A DNA stretch of 64,000 nt, taken from assembly GCA_034770075.1 (NCBI GenBank), contig CM068388.1, forward strand, positions 69,736,889-69,800,888, given 5' to 3'. Source of the stretch: Aralia elata. Lineage: Eukaryota; Streptophyta; Magnoliopsida; Apiales; Araliaceae. Both the position numbers and the translations under genes were made by a program. Below the pieces are notes generated by a model. That model made no database searches, was not told where the DNA came from, and saw nothing but the letters and a program-made list of their open reading frames with translations. Shown one piece after another: positions 44,514-57,150 of this stretch (position 1 is its first letter; every line of letters starts with the position of its first letter).

Positions 44514-44689
44514 GGTAGATTACCTTTTTCTTAATTGAAATCGGTAGGGGTAGTAATACCCGTAAACCTCAATGTTCATGTTCTTTATGGCCCCCAGCAG
44601 GGGTAGATTACCTTTTTCATAATTGAAATCGGTAGGGGTAGTAATACCGGTAAACCTCTGTGGTCATGGTCTTTATGGCCCCTCAGCAT
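44514..44689 (+). repeat. Two tandem units of 88 bp
   Basis: GGTAGATTACCTTTTTC starts at 44514 and again at 44602. Both units contain ATCGGTAGGGGTAGTAATAC and TCTTTATGGCCCC. The units are very similar, so the duplication is fairly young. Confidence 0.88.
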
Positions 44690-45280
44690 AATATGAAAAG
44701 TTTTTAACGAATATTTTATTTCCTATTTGTTCAAGTTACTTCACAATTATTAAACAATTGTTGAAGGTTCCTATTATTCGGGAAACTGATTTTGGGAAGA
44801 GTGATTATCCCAAGGAGAAGTAGTCGTAGAATGCGACAATTTTAAGTGAATCCTTGAAAGAGGACAGTATAAAGGTTAGATTGAAAACCTAGTTTTGAGG
44901 GGTAGAATAAGAAAAGATGAATGCGTTGAAATTTCGAGGACGAAATTTTTAGAAAAAGGGGTGAATGTAATATCCCGAATGTTTATGAGTTAGTAAATCA
45001 TGATATTAAATTATTATGATGATTGTGACATACAATGATCCTTAGAAAAAGGAAATTGATGGGTTAAAGAAAGGATAATACTCAAAGTTTAATTGAGTTG
45101 ATAAAGGTTATAGAATAAAACCTACAAGAATTCGTTAAGGAAGTGGATTAAATAGGCGATGTAAAACCTATGATATAGTAATGCGTTGAAATAATTCAAC
45201 GACAAAATTTTGGGAGAAGGTTTACGCAAACCGAGTAACAGAGGTTTGATATTTGAGATTCCGAGGACGGAATCCTTATA

Positions 45281-45292
45281 AGGAGGAAAGGA
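45281..45292 (+). promoter_or_regulatory. E5 polypurine tract
   Basis: AGGAGGAAAGGA directly before TGTGACAACCC, preceded by the GAGGACGGAATCC pol-end remnant typical of chromoviruses. Confidence 0.85.
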
Positions 45293-48200
45293 TGTGACAA
45301 CCCAGAATTTTTGAGATTAATTATAATAAGAATTTAATATAGAATAATTCTTATTATGAGACGTGTCGAGTTCGAATATATATGTGTTATATATATTTAT
45401 GTGATTCATTTGGTGAGCTTAATATGTATATATATAAATGTGAAATATATACATAGATTCAGAATGAATTAGTTACTAGTTTATAATTGTAACGATCGTG
45501 AACCGTAGGTAGCTTGGTAATTCGAGCTTATGTGTATTATTGAATAAAATAGACTTTTATTAATAATATTATGTGTTAAGCGTTTAAAGGTTATATTATA
45601 ACCTAGACTATGTGTAAACGATTATTAGTAAGTATGAAAGTGTTCGTATAAGCTAATTTGGTGGTTTCGAGAAATATCGCTAGAATACTATTTATTGGAT
45701 TAAATAAATAGTTGGAGGATAATATTATTGAACGAGTTATTTGAGGTAAAGGCACTAACCCAAATTATGGGTGAGATATATGTACGTTGATGTATATGAT
45801 TACGGGGAGTTAATCGGGAAGAACAGCAATCGCGAATCGTGAATACCCTTGTAATTTGGGTTTATTAATATTATTAAATGGATTAAATATTATTTTTTTT
45901 GTGACATGTTTAAATGTTATTTTATACCCTGGGTGATGTCAATGTATGAATTTTTATGCGTTATTGAACCGTAGGAGTGAGTAATTGATTTCGCGAAAAA
46001 TCGCAAAATCACTATTTGTGGGGCACGTTTCCCGAGGCACTATTCATGCCATAATATTTTTGTGTCGTTTTCGATTTTAATAAATTTCATAAATACGTGT
46101 ATGCGTACGGATAATTTTTCCAAGCGTCAGAAATTTTATTTGGGCTGATACGTAATTGTATCCGTATCCGAAATGTACTATATGGGTGTTCTGAATATTT
46201 GGACAAATCCCATAATAATTATTTTTATGCGTCCCAATAATTTATGGGAGTACCCATTTTAATTTTGGGAAGAGTTATTTACCAAATTGAGTAAAAAGTG
46301 GGAGTATTCGGATATATTTTTGTGTATTTGGGTATTTATTTTGGCTTGTTACTCCAAGAGGGAACCAACTCCCCCATTTTGGACCAATCAAAAGAGAAAG
46401 AGGAAAGAGGAGCCGGCAAAATGCCTTGAGCCCTCAACTCCCTCATTTCCTCCCGAACTCCCTCCCATCCCATTCCATTTCTTCCTTTCATTTTCTAAGT
46501 TACTGCAAATTGAGAGAGAGAGGTAGAGAGAGAAAAGAATTGCAGTAGAGAGAGATGAGAGCTGTAGAAATGGAAAGAAGAAGAAGAAGAATAAGGAAGA
46601 AGAAGGAAGAAACGCACGGGTGGAGGAAGAAGAGGAGCCAGGCGAGAATTAAGGACCCAAAGCAAAGTCTAACAATTTTCTTAGCTCCTAGAAGGAATTT
46701 GCAAAGTAAACAATCAACAAAAATCCATTCCATTTGAGTTTTAATTGAATTTTTGAGCTTTAAGTGTTCTTGAGCTCAAACCATTGGGTTTGAGCAATCC
46801 TTGTAATTGTTGTTGAAATTGTTGGTTGTGGTCTATTGTTATTGTTATCAAGACATGGTAAGCTATTAATAACCTCAAAGTGGAACAAAATCAATAAATG
46901 ATCCGAACCTTGGCTTAAAGGATGAAACATTGGACTTTTTGGACAAAATGACTATTCGGACGATTTAAAGGACTGTAAAGCCTCGATTGTGTAATTGTTG
47001 GGTTCATTGTTGTAGTAATATTGTAGTTCCATGGGTTATCTTCATAACCCAGTTGGAATGGAGTTAAAAGGAGTTAAAACAAAGATTTGATGTTGATTTT
47101 GGTGAAAAACACCAAGAACACGAAAACAGAGTTTTTATTTTGTACTTTGGCTCACAAATTGGTCGTGTTAATGCTTGTGGGTGCTTCTAAATTTTTGATA
47201 TGTTGTAGCCCCATAAGTTAGGAGTCCATAGAGTCCAAAATGAACCAATTTGAACGTGTATAGAAGGAGTTATGAAGATCGGAGCGGGGAAGGGTCGGAT
47301 TTTCGCGACTGCAGAATCTGCAGATTGATGGCCCGTACGAATGGCGCAGCTGCGCTGTTCATAAGGCCAAAAGGGGCGCAGCTGCGCCGTACACGTGTCA
47401 GGCGCACACATGTCCGAGTGGACTGTTTTGACCTCTTGTAGTAAAATGTCCACAACTTTTTCATACGAACTCGAAATTAGATGATTCAAGATGATTCGGA
47501 AAGAGGACAAGTAGACCTACAACTTTCGTTCTTTAAGTTTTTCGATTTGAGGTCTGTATCATGGCCTAAATTAGCCATTTATAGGACTGATGCGTAATTG
47601 GGGTCAATCGGAGGGCGTTGGGCATGCGCATTTGCACACGTAATGCCCCCGACCCTATAAAATGATGTTCTAAGTTCTAAAACATGATTATTATGATCTA
47701 TAATGATATTTAACATTAACCATTGGGTATTAGACAATTCGAATGGGCGTACGCTACGCAATCGCGTGTCACTTGGGCGTTCAAATAGACAAGTGTGGCG
47801 TACGGACGTGCAAACGTCGTAACGCCGTAACAAGTGTGTATAACCTTGTTTAATATTTTGTTTCTAATAATAATAAAACATGATATAGTGTTATAACCCA
47901 ATGTATGAACATGCTAAGCATATTCAAAAGAGGCGAATCAGACGTGTGGAGTATAAACGTCGAAACGCTGTGTAAAGTGTTAATGAACTTAAATAATGTT
48001 TTCGATTCAAATGAAACGAACATTATAAGATATGGGATGGGGTTAATGTAACCAATAAGTATTGATGATGATAAGGGTCGTAACGTTTTCAAACGACGCG
48101 ACGCCGAGTAACGTTTTGGAGTTAATCGCGTTTATTAATTTATAATGCGCGAACAATATGAGATAAGAGTTGTTATAATATAAACCATTATATGAAGCCT

Positions 48201-49206
48201 TTTTAGTGGCTAATTGGTGTTTTATTATTAAATAAATTGTGTAGGATATTTGAAGGACGAGCCATCATAATTTGGCAAGGAACGCTTAAGGTAAGTTCTT
48301 TCAGTAACTTGTTGACTTGTTTAAATGTATTGATGTACATGACTTGATTACTAAATCTTTCACTATTATGTGGATTATATGCGAGCATGATTAAAGTGTG
48401 CACAATGTGCAATTATGTGACCATATTGTTCTATGTGGAACTTGAATTATTGTAAACATACAATGTGAGATGCATGAGGTATGCTATGAGTTGCATGATG
48501 CATATATATTGATGAATTACATAAGATTTATAATGCATGAGTAAAATGCATAGTATAAGAATCATGATGCATGGATAAAATGCAAACTTCTGTGTTACGT
48601 GAAGCATGAAATGTGGAAACTGTCAGTTCTTGCTAAGCCGTCGTGCTCATTCTTGCAAAAATAAAACTTTTGCAGATGCAATGCAATTATCGTGATATCA
48701 TGATGATAATGGATTAGAAGCGCACGGAAACAGGAAGGTTGCTAAATATTCCTTTATTGTAATTATTTAGCTGTGATGACGGCATATGATGTACGTGAAT
48801 TTAACCATGTAAACCTTGAGTTAGAAATAAAGGTTATCCATTATAGTGGTTAAGACGTGATTATGTTAGTCACTTGTTATAGTAAACTACAAGGATGCCG
48901 ATAATGTATAAAGGACATTTTTATAACGAATGTATTGGTTATTGAATAACCTTGCGAATATTCAGGAATTGGATAAAGTCAGAATCTGAACCTTACGTTG
49001 ACACAGGAGATTTTGTAAATGATCATGGTATTTATTCAACCTTGATCATAAGTGTATTATTTAAGGTCTTCGTGCCTGGGATTAGATGGGAATATGTTGT
49101 AATATTATTGTAATTACATATTTGTAGTAAGCCTATGTTGCATGGGTAGTACCGTGATGCGCCGGACCCGGGTTCAAGGTAAGACCCGAGTTTCGGGGGC
49201 GTTACA
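45293..49206 (+). repeat. E5 3' LTR (3914 bp)
   Basis: It starts TGTGACAACCC and ends GGGGGCGTTACA. The part from 45934 matches the truncated 5' LTR. It carries the second palindrome array (47343-47410). It contains no gene. Confidence 0.88.
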
Positions 49207-50985
49207 GTAAATATTTCGGATCCTTGTAATTAGGGTTACGAATACTATTGAATAAAAATGAGATTTTATGAATCATATTGTGTTTTATGTGATTAAAGGT
49301 CGATTATTGACCTAATGTACGTGATATGTGATTATGTATATGTGTTGTGGTTTCATATATGAAAAATAAATTCCGAAAAAAATGCTAAAACGCTACTCAT
49401 AAAACGTAAAAAAATGCTCTTTTCGTTTTTCGACATTTCGAATTACGTCATAGCGTTTATTTAGAAAAGGGAGACGTAATCTCTAATAAAAATATTTTTA
49501 TTGAGAAAAGACGAAAAAACACTATTCACGTCGAAAAACATCTTTTCGTATTTTTGAATTACGGCATAGCGTTTATTCAGGAATGGGAGACGTACTCTCT
49601 AATAAAAATTTTACGAAAGAAAATTTCACGGTTTGGATAACCGAACTAGTTAAGAAAAGCTAACTAGAAAGAAACAAGAAACAAAACTAAGTTTCGGAGT
49701 AACCAAGCCGAATTGAGCCTAAGGTTTGAAATGGCTTGGCTAGGGTTGAGCCAAGGGTTAGAGCCTAGGGATAGTAAAGCTTGGCTAGGGTTGGAAGTGG
49801 CTTGAGCTAAACCCTAATTTCTTGGAGCCAAGGAAAGGTGGGGGCATGTGTCACTTTCTAGTTAATCAACATGTGATTAATTAAATGGCAAAAAGGAGCT
49901 GGGAAGGGGGGAGGAACCAGTCATGGCAAGGAGGGGAAAAAGAGGGATGGAAACCTTCCATTTATCGAAAGTTTTGAGCAAGAAAGGGCAAAGCAATTAA
50001 GGCATGTCTCCCCCATCAAAGCATTTTAGCCAAACAAGGCCTTATGTACTCATTTGGTTCCCTTAACCCCATAAGGGTTAGCCTAACCTTATGACATGTT
50101 TAGATTAGTTGTAAGAGAATTCACAAGATCATCCAACACTTGGCTATTTGTCCATTCATTTTATCTCATTTCTTCTAAGTAACAAGTGAGAGAGAAGGCA
50201 CAATTTGCTAAGAGAGAAAGCAAGAAAGAAAAGAAAGAGAGTAGTGGTCAGATAGAGGAGAAGAAGAAAGGGTAGAAGGATCAAAGCCCTCAACCTAGAT
50301 CAACTTTGATCAAGCATAAACTAGGAAGGAGAAGAATAAGAACATCAAAGGTAAGCCTAAAACCCTAAACTCTTCATCCCGTTATTGTTCTTTTTAAGAG
50401 TTGATTGGTGGTTGCTGTTAATGGAAGATCATGAAGGATCTTGAAGATATAAGGCGGTTATTGATGGTGTAAACCTTGTAACCTACAATTAATATGCATG
50501 TCTAGTAAACGAAATACTAATATCGTAAGCCTAAGCATGAGGATGAAAGATAACATCGTAAAGGACTTTAATTTCAGACTTGTAATATTTGTTGTTTGTG
50601 AGATTCGGGAAGAAGGAAGTTTTGTTAAAAGAGTTAAGAAAATGTTCCAAGTATAACGGAGGAAAAATACGCCATAACAAAGTTATGGTGAAATTTTTCG
50701 TAAAAGGTGTTAAGTATGAAAAACCCTAGCTTGGTACCCTTTTCAGGCCAAGTTTATGAGTAGTTAATGCTTCTAGAAAGTTCTTCCTTTCCGGGGGTTT
50801 TGTAGGTGGAAAACGTGAGCCGTAGGCTCAAGAACGAGCTCAATCCGACTTCGGATGAGCGAGTTGTGAAGTTTAGAAAATTCGACATTAAAACGTCTTT
50901 CGGTGAAAAATAGGTCACGGGGGATTTTTGAGCCGATTTTTCGACAAGTTAGAGAACCTTAAAAATTATTCTGTCTGGGGGAAAT
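49207..50985 (+). repeat. Partial LTR related to the E7 LTR, plus strand
   Basis: From about 49218 it reads GATCCTTGTAATTAGG, then an AAAGGTCGATT.TTGAC stretch, as the E7 LTR does on the minus strand just inside its start (about 55990-55905). Further in, TACGCCATAACAAAGTTATGG (about 50668) and GTGAGCC..AGGCTCAAGAACGA (about 50815) match E7 near 54300 and 54150 in reverse. An internal duplication of an ACGTCATAGCGTTTATT-type unit lies at about 49440-49612. The first about 30 LTR bases and the last third are absent. It ends at 50985, where E7 starts in the opposite direction. Confidence 0.72.
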
Positions 50986-51274
50986 TGTGACGTCCCCAAA
51001 TCCGAGTACCTTTAAACTCTAAATATGGTGCTCCACGGTACTACCCATCTAGCATAATAATAACGATATAAATGTATTTACTAATTATTACAATATGTCT
51101 TACTCTAAATTTCAGGTTCTCAGAACTTAAAATCTTCAACACATGATAAAGTATATAGTAATTATTATAATACTTCTAACTATTACAACTAGTTCACACT
51201 ATCTTCTACCCGTTCATTTTTCCTTTTCCATTGTCCTTACCGGAAGCTTCAGTACGTTCGGGCTTTGTTGAAAA
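50986..51274 (-). repeat. E7 3' LTR, terminal segment
   Basis: In plus coordinates it starts TGTGACGTCCCC, the complement of a GGGGACGTCACA LTR end. CACGGTACTACCCAT near 51034-51048 is also found in reverse near the end of the E5 LTR, showing the families are related. It is cut at 51274 by E6. Confidence 0.75.
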
Positions 51275-52805
51275 TGTGACGCCCCAAATGTCGGGGTCCA
51301 AAACCACCCCAAAACTTGGGTCGCTAGTACACAACCTACAAACATATAATCTTTGATACCAACTGTGATGCCCCCAAAATAGGTTCACACAACCTATTTT
51401 GAGTCGCCAAAATACACATAATACAAAATCCGAATATAAATACAATTTTTCTTATTCATAACTATTATTACAATGATAGTATTCACACCCAAATCAAATA
51501 ATAATAATCATACCAATCTACAGTTCATAGTTATAATCATGTCGATCAATCCATCTTTGCACCAAAGCCAAAGACATTTAACTGTAACACCAATGGTCAT
51601 GATCATACCTCACTACAGCTTTTAGTCATAATCATACCCGTCAATAGTTCTTCTTTGCACTTAGGCCAAAAAGAAATTTCACCACAATGATTATAACAAT
51701 GATATATAGGATGAATAGAAATAATATGATCAATAAGATCAAGAATAAACATTAAACCACAACAACATGATTTTTACGTGGAAACCCAACTAGGAAAAAA
51801 CCACGGGACAAACTCTGAAGAATCCACTAGAATAAATTGAGAGAATACAAAGATATCTTAATTTGGATACACACTCAAATTACCTCACCACAATAACCTT
51901 TTGATAGAACCAAATAACACACCCAAAATTATTTTTTTTCCCGAATGTTTTTTTCTCTATTTTTCTCTCTTGGCTCTCTTGGATTTTCTCTCTCCTTGCT
52001 CTCTTTCACTCTCTCCCGGATGGGATTTCTCTCACCCTCTCGGGTGATACACTTGGATGCAATCTCCCCCCCTTTCCTTCCTTCATTTGGCTGGTTAAAT
52101 AGAAAAGGAGAAGCCTTTTCTCTCTCCTTCATAATCTTCCACCAACTCCACACCAAACCCACTAACATAAAAAAACAAAACTCCTTTTTGTTTCCCCTTT
52201 TTTTCTCTTTCTCCTTTCTTTTCTCTTTTTCCTTTCTTTCCCTCTCTTCTTTTCCTTTTTCTCCCATCTTCTTCCTTTTCCTCCCAGATGAAGGCTGATG
52301 AAATGGCCTTATTAGGCCAAAATTAATTAGCAAACACAAATGGCCCACATCCCCCAATTTCTTCCCTCTTTTGTCACCCATCATTTTTGTCCCCCACTTC
52401 ACCCACTCTCTTTATCTTATTATCAGCATTAGTCGCCCATGTGTCCAGACTCCTGCAAAATCTCTTTTCTTTGTCTGCTACCATCTCACCAATTATATGA
52501 GGAAATTTTCAACAGGAACCATGCATGCAACTTTCTAATTCAGACAGAATAAAGGCTTTGAGCCTTTTGAATTTTGTTGCTTCACATGGACCCACATATA
52601 TTAATAACCATCTTATTTCCAAACTTCCACCAGTCATCCGTGAATGAATACAAAGGTCCATGTTTTTATTAAGTGGCCATGTAAAGGAAAAACATTTATT
52701 TACTCCATAGAGTGTAGTAAAACAAGATAAAACATAAAAAAAATTAAATAAAAACATGATAATTTAGAAAATTAAATTCTCTTTATTCAAATTCAGGGTC
52801 TTACA
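51275..52805 (-). mobile_element. E6: LTR element reduced to a stub plus one LTR
   Basis: GAAAA is duplicated at 51270-51274 and 52806-52810. A complete LTR (51364-52805, 1442 bp; minus-strand start TGTAAGACCC, end GGGGGCATCACA) is followed by a primer-binding-site remnant (minus strand TGGTATCAAAG, 51351-51361) and a stub of about 75 bases of the other LTR (from 51275; TGTGACGCCCC, with GGGTCGCTAGTACACAAC resembling GAGTCGCCAAAATACACA in the full LTR). The whole coding interior and most of one LTR are deleted. The LTR contains a long pyrimidine-rich stretch (51930-52290) that gives spurious reading frames on both strands. Confidence 0.78.
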
Positions 52806-52810
52806 GAAAA

Positions 52811-55800
52811 CATTAAATTTAAAGCAAGAATGAGCTACAAAGCTCAGCAAGTATATACAGTTGGATAAACAACAAAATCAAGAATCATGTTAATATTTTT
52901 ACAGGTGAACAATAGCTGTGAAAGCATTTTGAATAAATAGGAATAGTAATAACAAATTTCTTTTTATTTAAAACATTTTTGAAACGACAAACTGAGCGGT
53001 CAATAAGACTTTGAACTTTTTATTTTCATAAAGGTTCAATAGTTATTCAACTATGAACCGTCTGGCTTACGGGTACGTTCGGTGATCAGCCTAGTGTATC
53101 CAATGTTGTACAACACTCTAGCTAAACGTCTATATACGTTTGTTTAACCACCTCAGGGATCTGTCGGGATTTTTCCGACGTAAAATATCCCAATATTAAG
53201 GTTGTTCATCTCAGATTAGAATCTGGATCCGTGCCGAAACAATTCGGGTTGGATAGCTCTACCTAACATCAATAATATTTTAAAGATTTATATTTAAACC
53301 GATGAAATATTTAAAACTACGTCTAACCAGAACAAATGACATTGACGTACATCTTAAACAGTTCATGTAATATCAAACTTTAAAAACTTTAACAATTTAT
53401 GTCAAAGCATAGCTGAAACACTTGTACAAATGCTAAGAGATTTGTATAAGTCTGGAATTTACACAATCATATAAGTGTTGCGTAAATTAAACTTTAAAAC
53501 GCTACATAACATTTATAAGAATATAATCAAATGAATTCATAACACTTATGAAAAAGTTTAGGAATACTTGCTTGAAGCGTTCGTTAATAATTACTTTAAA
53601 AATGTCCTTCAATTATCTTACATATTTAATTAATAATAACACACTAATTAGTCACATAAAGACTTCACATATTAGTTTACATTGCATTATTACTCATTTT
53701 ATATTGTTCGTGTTTTATAAGTTTAGACAACGTGTCCAAACTTTTAGATTCTTCGCTACAGGTCCAATCCAGACAGGTAGAACCTGTCTGCTTTAGGTCA
53801 AATTTTATTTTAGTTATAATCCAGATAGCTAAGACCTGTCTGCTTAGGCTAAGTTTCATTTTGGTTATTATCCGAACAGTTACGACATGTCTGCTTAGGA
53901 GTCTGGTAGAGTGGTCTGCTTCGGACTAAGTCTTTCCTTCTAATTCAGACAGTACGCACCAGTCTGCTTTAGACCAAAATTTTTGTTCTAATTCAGAAAG
54001 GTTAACCCGTCTACTTTCAGATGTCTGTTTTAGAACAAAACTCACTGCATAAGAATTTATTATCTGGGCAGTCTTTCGTTTTTCTCGTACTTATTTTGCG
54101 ACTTCGTAACTTGCTCATTTCTTATCGAAATAAGTTCGTTCTTGAGCTCATGGCTCACATTTTCTACGGACTACAAAAGCCCCATGAAATCAGATTTTTC
54201 CAAAAACATTATCTAGCCGTAGACTTAGCACGAAAGTCGTACCCAAGTAAGGTTTTTCGCGTTTTAACGTCTTTTTACATAAAATTTTGCCATAACTTCG
54301 TTATGGCGTATTTTTCTCCCGTTCCATTTGGAACAATTTCTCGACTCCTTTAACTATATTTTCTTCTTTTCAGAATTAAAATAAACTACACAAGCACACA
54401 ATATAGCAGTCCATTTATAGTCCTCTAACAAGAAAACTTTCCTCCTTTACGCTTTGGCTTACAAGTTTTAGTTATTCGTTTACTTGCATGGCATTTACCG
54501 GTAGATTTAAACAATATTAAACCATATAACCTTATCACTCCAAGATCCTTCTTTGATCTCATCAAATATCAACAACCACCAACAAGCACTTTTTTAACAA
54601 ACTAAAAAGCTTTTTGAAAAATAAAAAGATGAAAAGTTAATGGTTTTGTTGTTCTTACCTTTCTTGATTCTTCTCCTTCTTCTTAGTTAGCTTCTCTTGA
54701 AGATCAAAGTTACTCCCTCCTTGTCTGTCCCTCTTCCTTTCTTTTCATTAAGCTCTTGCTTTCAAGCTTTATCTCTCTTTACTTAGTGAAAATTATAAGG
54801 AATGCACAAAAGAAATGCAAGTATACTTGCAATCCTTCATAAAGGTAAACTAAAAGCTAGGGTATTATAGTCTTTTAGGCCTTAACCAAGCATTAGTTAA
54901 TTAAACTAACTTCAATTAAATTAACTAAGGCTAGACAAAATAATTACTTAAGGCTTTGTTTGGCTAAATAAATGAAAAAGGAGGGGACAAAAATCTTAGA
55001 TTTGATTTTATTAGATATTACTTACTATAAATGGCACGTGACTCACCTCTTTGTCCCCTCTCTCCTTATATGGCCGGCCACCTCCCTCTCTCTCTCTCAT
55101 GACTCATTTCCTTGGTTCAATTAACCTCATGTGAAATTCTAATCAAGTGACATATAACCATCAAATTTCCCTAATTGTGACACGTGTAAATCTAAGACTT
55201 TGGCTCCAAGTACTTAGGTTTTAATCCTAAGCTTGAGCTAAAGCTTAACCCTAGCCAATCCATTTAAACCCTTGGCTCAAGCCTAAGAAAGTCATTTAAA
55301 ACCCTAGCCCCTTCATTTTAGCTCAAATGGCTTAGTTACATCCAAACTAATTTTATTTCTAGTTTCTTTCTAGTTAGGGTTTCCCAACTACTCCGATTAG
55401 TCAAACCGAAAAATTTTATCACGGAAATTTTTTTCTTTTATTAGATATTATATCTTACATTCCCGAATAAACGCACGGTCATAATTCGAAAATTCGAAAA
55501 CACAAAAAACGTTTTTAGCGTGAATAGTGTTTTTACGCCTTTTTCTGATAAAAATATTTTTGTTGGATATTTCATCTCCCATTATCGAATATTTAATACG
55601 ACATCGCTCGAAAAGTCAAAAAATGAAATAACAAGTCCGTTGTGCGATGAATAGTGTTTTTATGAATAGGGATTTAGTTGTTTTCTCAGATTTTGTTTTT
55701 GTCTATGAAATCGCGACACATATTCATAATCAAATATAAACAGATCGTGTATTAATCTACTATAACTATAGGATACCCCCCCTTCACGAATTACTGCGTT

Positions 55801-56014
55801 TATTCGAGTGATCCACAAACGACGAAAATGTCTCATTTGGTGATTTCATTATCCGAGAGTGGGACGAAGTCTTTCTTTTCCTTTTTTAATATTCATTATG
55901 TCAAAATCGACCTTTAAACACATAACACATAAGTATTTTCGTCAAAATATTCATTTTATTTAATAAATATAAAAAGCCTAATTACAAGGATAGACTGTAT
56001 TCTCGACCGTTACA
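52811..56014 (-). repeat. E7 3' LTR, main segment
   Basis: It continues the LTR after E6 and ends, in plus coordinates, with GACCGTTACA at 56014. It contains AAGAATGAGCT.C..AGCTCAGCAA (about 52828), also seen in E3 LTRs, and several ACAGTCTGCTTAGG-type phrases (about 53770-54020) that recur at roughly 60-base intervals. A stretch near 53060-53240 recurs inside E5 and the E8 LTR. No gene. Confidence 0.78.
53755..54020. repeat. ACCTGTCTGCTTAGG-type repeats in E7 LTR
   Basis: Near-repeats of ATCCAGACAG..AGACCTGTCTGCTTAGG occur near 53765, 53820, 53873, 53945 and 53995. In each unit CAGACAG and CTGTCTG (or variants) form an inverted pair, so every unit could fold as a small hairpin. Unit length is about 55-70 bases with diverged spacers. 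Confidence 0.7.
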
Positions 56015-57150
56015 TTCTTCCCCCCTTATAAGGATTTTGTCCCCAGAATCACAGTACAAGGTAACACAAAAAGATGAGGATAATTACTCCTCATTTTATC
56101 TTCGAGTTCTCACGTTACCTCCTTGGCATTGTGGTTTCCTCATACTATCTTTATAAAAAATATAATTTTATTTCTTAAAACTTGCTCGTTCATATCAATT
56201 ATTTGAATAGAAATTTTTTTTATGCCAAGTCTTTTTCAACCTAAATAGAGTCATATTCTATTACATGTTTATAATCTTTCTCATAGGGTCGTACTACCGA
56301 CACCTGAAACACATTGTACACTTTCTACTGTATAACGCTTTGTAAGGCGGTATGTCTATACTTGCGTGATAGCTAATATTATTATCAATGAATTCTACTA
56401 AAGGTAGGTGGTCGTTCCACTTTCCTTAAAATCCCTATCACAGGCCCGCTAGCTTCTACGGGCTAAATTGTCCGCTCGCTCTGCTCGTCTGTTCGAGGAT
56501 GATACGCCGTATTCATCCTTAACTGTGTTCCCATTTGCTCTTGTAGACTCTCTCGAAAGTTCGACGCGAACCACGGATCCCAATCCGACATAATCGAAAC
56601 TGACACTCCATGTCTTGAAATGATTTCTTTAACATAGAGTTTAACTAATTGGTCTAAATTAAACCTAATTTTTAATCATACCCTTTCTACGTCGTTGGAA
56701 GTCCTATCACAAAATCCATTGTGATGTGCTCTCTTTTCCACTCCGGAATTCCTAATGGTTGTAACGACCTACTTGATCTCTGATGCTCGGCCTTGACTTT
56801 ATGACAAGTCAGGCACCTGTTGACACACTCCGCGACTTCTATCTTCATATTCGGCTACCAATAATTCCAATACTATTTAAACTCAAATTCCTCCTTCAAA
56901 TTTTAATACTCCCTTATTATCGAGTTTATACTTAATCTATTCCCCTTCTAAAATTTCTATTCATTATACTCTCACACTCCCCATTCCTAAGTTGTGTCTC
57001 CTTTACTCTGTCCAATAAGGTTGGACGAGTCTACACTGTAAATAACTAGTACTAACCTGTGACTCACATCCGTAAACGGACATCACCTCATTTCTAAATC
57101 CTTTTTTTATCTCTATTATTAGCTCATCTTGAGCCGTTAATACTTAAAGC
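56015..57150 (-). pseudogene. E7 integrase and chromodomain remnants
   Basis: On the minus strand: MKIEVAECVNRCLTCHKVKAE (about 56855-56790) is the integrase zinc-finger end, followed by PEWKREHITMDF with the first catalytic Asp. RHGVSVSIMSDWDPWF (about 56610-56565) carries the second. NTAYHPRTDEQSERT follows. The reading then jumps after IPPYKAL (near 56340) to a VVRPYEKDYKHVIEYD-like stretch, so the part containing the integrase C-terminus is deleted. A chromodomain-like tail, KEVTxELEDKMRSNYPHLF (x is a stop), lies at about 56130-56070, and the polypurine tract is at 56016-56030. Many stops and frameshifts are present. Confidence 0.75.

Larger units (their letters stand above)
42596..45292 (+). 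other. E5 interior, non-coding and chimeric
   Basis: It has no usable frame. It contains a three-unit tandem repeat (43146-43383) and a two-unit repeat (44514-44689). At about 44330-44510 a stretch resembles the middle of the E7 LTR (minus strand, about 53240-53060) and the E8 LTR (about 61520-61660), including GATGAACAACC-like and GGCTGATCACC words. Near 44935-44990 a TTTCGAGGACGAAATTTT pol-end remnant leads into TGTAATATCCCGAATG, which looks like an LTR start. A second pol-end remnant and polypurine tract precede the real 3' LTR. Confidence 0.7.
39293..49206 (+). mobile_element. E5: non-autonomous Ty3/gypsy-type element, left end truncated
   Basis: A direct repeat of about 3.28 kb (39293-42581 and 45934-49206) flanks an interior with a primer-binding site at 42584-42595 and a polypurine tract at 45281-45292. 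The 3' LTR really starts at 45293 (TGTGACAACCC), so the left LTR lacks its first 641 bases. The LTR copies are very similar, so E5 is not old. The interior has no gene and is partly made of pieces of other gypsy elements. E3 is a relative: it has the same LTR start, the same interior phrases and the same 3' pol-end remnant. No target duplication is found, in line with a lost left end. Confidence 0.85.

Noticed and set aside
49300..50985. Host gene upstream region with start codon and leader
   Set aside because: The sequence aligns by eye with the E7 LTR on the other strand, so it is LTR material.
51929..52402. Overlapping long reading frames on both strands (157 and 117 codons)
   Set aside because: They lie in a pyrimidine-rich tract of the E6 LTR; the products are low-complexity Lys/Glu/Arg or Phe/Ser/Leu strings without domain features.
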